The notes beneath the pieces were generated by a model. That model made no database searches, had not been told where the DNA came from, and saw nothing but the letters and a program-made list of their open reading frames with translations. The translations under genes and the position numbers were made by a program. Below, piece by piece: positions 63,966 through 64,000 of a stretch of 64,000 nucleotides of DNA; position 1 is the stretch's first letter; every line of letters starts with the position of its first letter. Source of the DNA: Meghimatium bilineatum (lineage: Eukaryota; Mollusca; Gastropoda; Stylommatophora; Philomycidae); assembly GCA_034231615.1 (NCBI GenBank), contig CM067307.1, forward strand, positions 5,318,647 to 5,382,646. Reading direction: 5' to 3'.

Positions 63966-64000
63966 TAAATAGAGAGACACATATGTCAGGTTTTTCATTG

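Overview
This window is eukaryotic, AT-rich and extremely repeat-dense. The main evidence is a spliced gene with GT-AG introns of 0.6-10.5 kb, many non-LTR retrotransposon fragments, a Penelope-like endonuclease fragment, tRNA-derived SINEs, several hairpin (MITE-like) families and more than 30 minisatellite arrays. By summing the array intervals listed here, tandem repeats cover about a fifth of the window. The EVI5 exons look like the protostome form of that gene, and the repeat mix resembles that of a lophotrochozoan such as a mollusc. The organism cannot be fixed from sequence alone. A run of exactly 100 N marks a draft-assembly gap.

The only host gene I can support is an EVI5/EVI5-like Rab GTPase-activating protein on the minus strand. 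Ten exons between 37519 and 12313 join in consistent phase and encode about 450 residues: a Ser-rich acidic N-terminus, the EVI5 linker, and a TBC domain with both catalytic fingers. The C-terminal coiled coil is not found and probably lies beyond the left edge or in unrecognised exons. Nearly all exons are too short to stand out as ORFs; they were found by family knowledge and confirmed by splice sites and phase.

Layout: 1-12300 holds minisatellites, hairpin elements and dead LINE pieces, probably intronic or 3' to EVI5. 12313-37519 is EVI5 with heavily invaded introns. 37520-45200 holds MITEs, SINE-like copies and Penelope remnants. 45394-48424 is a 3-kb 39-bp satellite. 48425-52700 holds MITEs, SINE-like copies and arrays. 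52738-54845 is a nearly intact RT-RNase H ORF of a 5'-truncated I/Jockey-type LINE, inserted with a target-site duplication into an older LINE. 55000-61700 holds more arrays, including an 18-copy 60-bp array. 61732-62870 is the 3' half of a LINE whose protein ends in a C2H2 zinc finger.

Repeat family names used below are mine. LINE-1 is RT plus RNase H with a (GAA)n tail. LINE-2 is RT plus C-terminal zinc finger. LINE-3 carries a GRPRET motif. LINE-4 carries a C-terminal WIEDL-like motif. SINE-1 is tRNA-like. SINE-2 is an abundant module ending in GAAGAAG. Hairpin families are A (AGACCTTCC ends), B (telomere-like centre), C (TTATAAC ends), D (pogo/Tigger-like ends), E (CCGTAGATA ends, poly-C core), F (short CCAATGAAAATC hairpins) and G (CTTTCCACATTAATA ends).

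The observations I rate highest are: a minisatellite whose units are copies of an EVI5 5' splice site; a duplicated EVI5 3' splice site; dispersed hammerhead-ribozyme-like cores, one intact and lying in an inverted repeat; the 3-kb satellite with three parallel open frames; and the nested LINE insertion. No operon, CRISPR, prokaryotic or viral locus is present.
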